Shown: piece by piece, positions 13,374 through 16,190 of the stretch
How the letters are laid out: every line of letters begins with the position of its first letter
How positions within the stretch are numbered: the stretch's first letter is position 1
Program-made: the position numbers and the translations under genes
Notes under the pieces: generated by a model
Seen by the model: only the letters and a program-made list of their open reading frames with translations
What the model was told of the DNA's origin: nothing
Databases searched by the model: none
Source: DAOUAM01 sp034433305
Lineage (GTDB): Bacteria; Chloroflexota; Dehalococcoidia; Lucifugimonadales; DAOUAM01
Reading direction: 5' to 3'
DNA: 16,190 bases
Assembly: GCA_034433305.1 (NCBI GenBank)
Contig: DAOUAM010000029.1
Span: forward strand, 1-16,190

Positions 13374-14327
13374 ATGGGCAAGTTCCTGGTAAGGCGGGTC
13401 TATTTCACCATCTTCTCGCTCTTTGCGGCGACCATCATCGTCTTCGGGCTTTCCAGGGCAACGGGCGACCCGCTGCTCCTGTACGCCCAGGGCGGTGGCT
13501 CCTATGGGCTGTCCCCGGAGCAGAAGGAGGAGTTGACTCGCTACCTGGGCCTGGACAAGCCTCTCATCGTCCAGTACTTCCTGTGGGTGGGCAACGCCCT
13601 GCGAGGCGACCTGGGCAGGAGCCTCCTGGACCGGACTTCGGTGACCAAGCTCATCAAGCAGCGCCTGGGCGCCACGGCCCAGCTAGCAGTGGCGGCCTGG
13701 CTCTTCGCCACCGTCACGGGCGTGCCCCTGGGGGTGCTGTCGGCGGTGAAACGCGGCGGCATGCTGGACTACATGGGCCGTGGGTTCGCCCTGTTCGGCC
13801 AGGCGCTGCCCCAGTTCTGGATTGGCATCATGGCCATCATCATCTTCGCGGTGCAACTGGACTGGCTGCCCAGCCAGGGCCGCGGCTACCCCGACGACCC
13901 CCTCATCAAGCAGGTCAAGCACTTCATTCTGCCCACCATCACCCTGGGCTGGCTTGGCTCGGCCACCTACATGCGGCTGACGCGCTCGGCCATGCTGGAG
14001 GTGCTGGACTCGGAGTTCGTGAAGCTGGCCAGGGCCAAGGGGGTATCGCGCTGGAGCGTGGTGTGGAAGCATGCGTTCCGCAACGCCCTCATCCCGCCCA
14101 TCACCTACTCCAGCCTGTTCCTGGCCAGCTTCATCACCGGCGCCACGGTAGTAGAGCTTGTCTTTTCCTGGCCTGGGGTTGGCAGGCTTGCCCTCCAGGC
14201 GGTGTTCAACAACGACTTTGCCTTGCTCACAGGCACAGTGCTCTTCTTCGCTGCGGCCTACATAGCTTTCAACTTCCTGGCGGACATACTCTACGGCTAC
14301 ATTGACCCCAGGATCCGCTATAGCTAG
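13374..14327 (+). CDS. ABC transporter permease, DppB/OppB family (second pair)
   Basis: This is a 317-residue channel subunit. ATG 13374 is chosen because AGGGGGGAA lies just upstream and MGKFLVRRVYFTIFSLF is a proper DppB first helix; the longer frame from GTG 13329 adds unlikely residues. Signatures are SRATGDPLLLYA (27-38, the HxAPGDP position), GLDKPLIVQYFLWVGNALRG (59-78) and DLGRSLLDR. The EAA loop is about 207-226 (MLEVLDSEFVKLARAKGVSR), and the end is GYIDPRIRYS. It is clearly distinct in sequence from the first DppB, so the pairs are not a recent duplication. The next gene follows after nine bases. No binding protein or ATPase is adjacent; it may share the binding protein upstream or serve one elsewhere. 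Confidence 0.93.
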   Translation: MGKFLVRRVYFTIFSLFAATIIVFGLSRATGDPLLLYAQGGGSYGLSPEQKEELTRYLGLDKPLIVQYFLWVGNALRGDLGRSLLDRTSVTKLIKQRLGATAQLAVAAWLFATVTGVPLGVLSAVKRGGMLDYMGRGFALFGQALPQFWIGIMAIIIFAVQLDWLPSQGRGYPDDPLIKQVKHFILPTITLGWLGSATYMRLTRSAMLEVLDSEFVKLARAKGVSRWSVVWKHAFRNALIPPITYSSLFLASFITGATVVELVFSWPGVGRLALQAVFNNDFALLTGTVLFFAAAYIAFNFLADILYGYIDPRIRYS

Positions 14328-14336
14328 GGGGGAGCC

Positions 14337-15245
14337 ATGGCTGATCAGGCTATCTCCACGGTGCCCGTTCCAAGGCCCGGGTCGCTGGTAGCGGCGCTGC
14401 CATCCAAGGCCTGGTACGCGCTGAGGCGCTGGCCCATCCTGCCGGTGACCATCCTGCTGGCGCTGGTCGTGGTGGGGGCTTTCGCCCCGCAGCTAGCGCC
14501 CCATGACCCCCTGGCGCAGGACATATCCCTGAGGAACGCGCCGCCCATCTGGTACCCCGAGGGCACGGGCCAGCGCCTCCTGGGTGCGGACCACGTGGGC
14601 CGGGACATACTGAGCAGGGTCATCTTTGGTGCCAGGATATCGCTGCTGGTGGTCAGCATCTCCCTGTCCACGGGCCTGGTCATAGGCACCAGCCTGGGGC
14701 TTATCGCCGGCTACTTCGGGGGCTTCGTGGATGAGGTTATCATGCGGATGGTGGACGTGTGGCTGGCGTTGCCCTTCCTGCTCATCGCGCTGGTGGCCGC
14801 CATAGTCATAGGGCCGAGCCTGTGGATGGTCATGTTCCTGCTGGCGCTGCTGTCCTGGTCCGCCTTCGTGCGCTTCGTCCGGGCCGAGGTGCTGTCGCTG
14901 AAGGAGCGCGACTACGTGGCCCTGGCGCGGGTATCGGGTGCCTCGGACACGCGCATCATCCTGCGCCACATCCTGCCCGGAGTCATGAACACCGTCATAG
15001 TGGTCACCACTCTACGGGTGGGCCAGCTCATCCTGGCCGAGGCGACGCTGAGCTTCGTGGGCGCCGGCATCCCCTCGCCGACGCCTGCCTGGGGCCTGAT
15101 GGTCTCCGAGGGCCGGGAGTACATCTCCACCGCCTGGTGGAGCGCCTTCTTCCCTGGCCTCGCCATTTTCCTGGTGGTCATGTCGCTGAACTTCCTGGGC
15201 GACTGGCTGCGCGACCGCCTGGACCCGCGCCTGCGGCAGCTATAG
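14337..15245 (+). CDS. ABC transporter permease, DppC/OppC family (second pair)
   Basis: This 302-residue subunit pairs with the DppB-like protein nine bases upstream. GGGGGGAG (14327-14334) serves as ribosome site and overlaps the previous stop. The periplasmic insert before the hallmark is longer than in the first DppC (NAPPIWYPEGTGQRLLGADH, 67-86), followed by HVGRDILSRVIFGARISLLV (86-105). The EAA loop is about 184-203 (EVLSLKERDYVALARVSGAS), then LSFVGAGIPSPTPAWG (238-253) and the terminal RLDPRLRQL. The NAPPxWxPEG insert is common in carriers of this family for solutes other than short peptides, but it does not name the substrate. It is the last + strand gene and converges with the E2 gene over a 62-base gap that has only weak hairpins. 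Confidence 0.93.
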   Translation: MADQAISTVPVPRPGSLVAALPSKAWYALRRWPILPVTILLALVVVGAFAPQLAPHDPLAQDISLRNAPPIWYPEGTGQRLLGADHVGRDILSRVIFGARISLLVVSISLSTGLVIGTSLGLIAGYFGGFVDEVIMRMVDVWLALPFLLIALVAAIVIGPSLWMVMFLLALLSWSAFVRFVRAEVLSLKERDYVALARVSGASDTRIILRHILPGVMNTVIVVTTLRVGQLILAEATLSFVGAGIPSPTPAWGLMVSEGREYISTAWWSAFFPGLAIFLVVMSLNFLGDWLRDRLDPRLRQL

Positions 15246-15307
15246 TGGGCAGGCCGGCCATCCCTGGTTGCCTGCGCCATGATTCCGGGGCATGAATTCC
15301 ATGCGCG

Positions 15308-16190
15308 CTAGGGGGATGCCTTGAACAGCCCCTCTGGCCGCTCGATAAGCTGCTGCAGGCGGCGCAGGAAGCTGGCGGCCACGGCGCCGTCAATGACCTG
15401 GTGGTCCACCGTCAGGCTCAACGTCATCATCTCCCGGATGACCACCTGGCCGCTGCGCACCACGGGCTTCTCCTGCGAGCGCCCGGCGCCCAGGATGGCG
15501 CTCTGGCCGGCGTTGAGTATGGGCGTGAAGCCGTCCACGATGCCCAGCACGCTGATGGTGAAGGTGCCGCCTGCGACGTCGTCGGGCCGCAGCTTGCCGT
15601 CCCTGGCCCTGGCGGTAAGCTCGTTGAACTCCCGCGCGACCTGGAAGATGTCCTTCCTGTCGGCCTGCCTGACCACCGGCACAATGAGGCCCTCGGCCAG
15701 CGCCACGGCGAAGCCGATGTTCACCTCGTCGAAGTAGTAGATGTTGCCGTCGCGCAGGACGGTGTTAAGCTCCGGGTGGCGCTTCAGCGCCTCGGCGCAG
15801 GCCTTGAGCAGCACGTGGGCGGTGCTCAGGTTCACGTCGCTGGTCCTGGAGACCTCGCGCCTCAGCCGCATGGCCTCGGTGACGTCAACCTCCAGGAAGA
15901 AGGATAGCTGGGCCGTGCCGGCCAGGCTGTCGTGCATGTGCCTGGCGATGGACCGGCGCATCCCGGCCATCTGGACGACCCTGGAGGGCGCCGGCAGGCC
16001 AGGCGGTGCCGTGGGCGCGGCGGGGGCCGATGGCGCTGCCGGCTGGGTCTGCGCCCTGGCGGCCTGCTGGGCGTAGGCGCGGACGTCGGCCTCGACCACC
16101 CGGCCGCCGGGGCCGGTGGGCGTGACCAGGGAGATGTCCACGCCCAGGCTAGCGGCCAGCTTGCGGGCGCCCGGCGTGGAGCGCACCTCG
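15308..16190 (-). CDS. 2-oxoacid dehydrogenase E2 acyltransferase (C-terminal part; runs off the window)
   Basis: The stop is at 15308-15310 and the frame is open through the right edge, so the start and any lipoyl domain lie outside. The product is the acyltransferase core of a pyruvate, 2-oxoglutarate or branched-chain oxoacid dehydrogenase complex, which moves the acyl group from lipoyl to CoA. The first visible part is the subunit-binding domain (STPGARKLAASLGVDISLV, then TGPGGRVVEADVRAY), followed by a short Pro/Ala linker. The catalytic domain of about 220 residues begins near RVVQMAGMRRSIARHM. The active-site motif is DHQVIDG, with catalytic His and Asp, near the C-terminus; SVLGIVDGFTPILNAGQSAILGAGR precedes it. 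Which oxoacid it serves needs the upstream E1 genes. GTG 16186 is an internal codon, not a credible start. Confidence 0.93.
   Translation of the reverse strand, partial: EVRSTPGARKLAASLGVDISLVTPTGPGGRVVEADVRAYAQQAARAQTQPAAPSAPAAPTAPPGLPAPSRVVQMAGMRRSIARHMHDSLAGTAQLSFFLEVDVTEAMRLRREVSRTSDVNLSTAHVLLKACAEALKRHPELNTVLRDGNIYYFDEVNIGFAVALAEGLIVPVVRQADRKDIFQVAREFNELTARARDGKLRPDDVAGGTFTISVLGIVDGFTPILNAGQSAILGAGRSQEKPVVRSGQVVIREMMTLSLTVDHQVIDGAVAASFLRRLQQLIERPEGLFKASP

Noticed and set aside
12944..13381. Open frame on the - strand (145 codons) in the gap before the second permease pair
   Set aside because: It crosses the promoter and a foldback repeat, overlaps the next gene's start and resembles no family. 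It may be chance, so it is not called.
1..16190. CRISPR array, tRNA or rRNA gene, integrase or transposase
   Set aside because: No regularly spaced direct repeats, cloverleaf with the T-loop sequence, rRNA core or mobile-element protein motifs were seen in either strand by eye.

Overview
The window is a GC-rich bacterial stretch with almost every gene on the + strand. It reads like ordinary chromosome from a free-living heterotroph. The mix suggests a Chloroflexota-type organism: YYGW-type MFS carriers, a lipoprotein with a very long Pro/Ala/Thr linker, family-5 (dipeptide/nickel/solute) ABC importers and many short foldback repeats between genes. No rRNA or marker gene is present, so this assignment is weak inference. 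I found no tRNA, rRNA, CRISPR array, transposase or phage gene.

Layout. (1) 142-1428 is an MFS carrier resembling carboxylate carriers. It is followed by a foldback repeat and a possible 51-residue small protein. (2) 1886-2791 is a PLP fold-type IV aminotransferase and 2909-3385 a divergent RpiB/LacAB-family protein, each with its own leader. (3) 3747-5038 is a secreted beta-propeller-like protein split by a frameshift. It has a structured leader in front and a strong hairpin terminator behind. (4) 5327-7054 is a tight three-gene operon: a PadR regulator, a cysteine-containing class I methyltransferase and a PAT/Bar-like N-acetyltransferase. It is driven by a near-consensus promoter. (5) 7509-8780 is a second MFS carrier. 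(6) 9055-15245 holds an import locus: a solute-binding lipoprotein, a DppB/DppC permease pair, then a second DppB/DppC pair behind its own promoter and a long leader. No ATPase gene lies in the window. (7) On the - strand, a 2-oxoacid dehydrogenase E2 acyltransferase runs off the right edge and converges on the transport locus.

How the genes fit together. The two MFS carriers and the ABC locus give a strong small-molecule transport theme. The PadR-methyltransferase-acetyltransferase operon looks like an inducible small-molecule modification cassette. The promoters of the PadR operon, the binding protein and the second permease pair each carry a 10-bp palindrome with a TATATATA core, which could be a shared operator or just A/T-rich -10 sequence. 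The intergenic gaps carry at least two families of palindromic repeats. I see no clearly new multi-gene system. The best leads are the RpiB-like protein lacking catalytic residues, the PadR operon, the shared palindromes and the foldback repeats.
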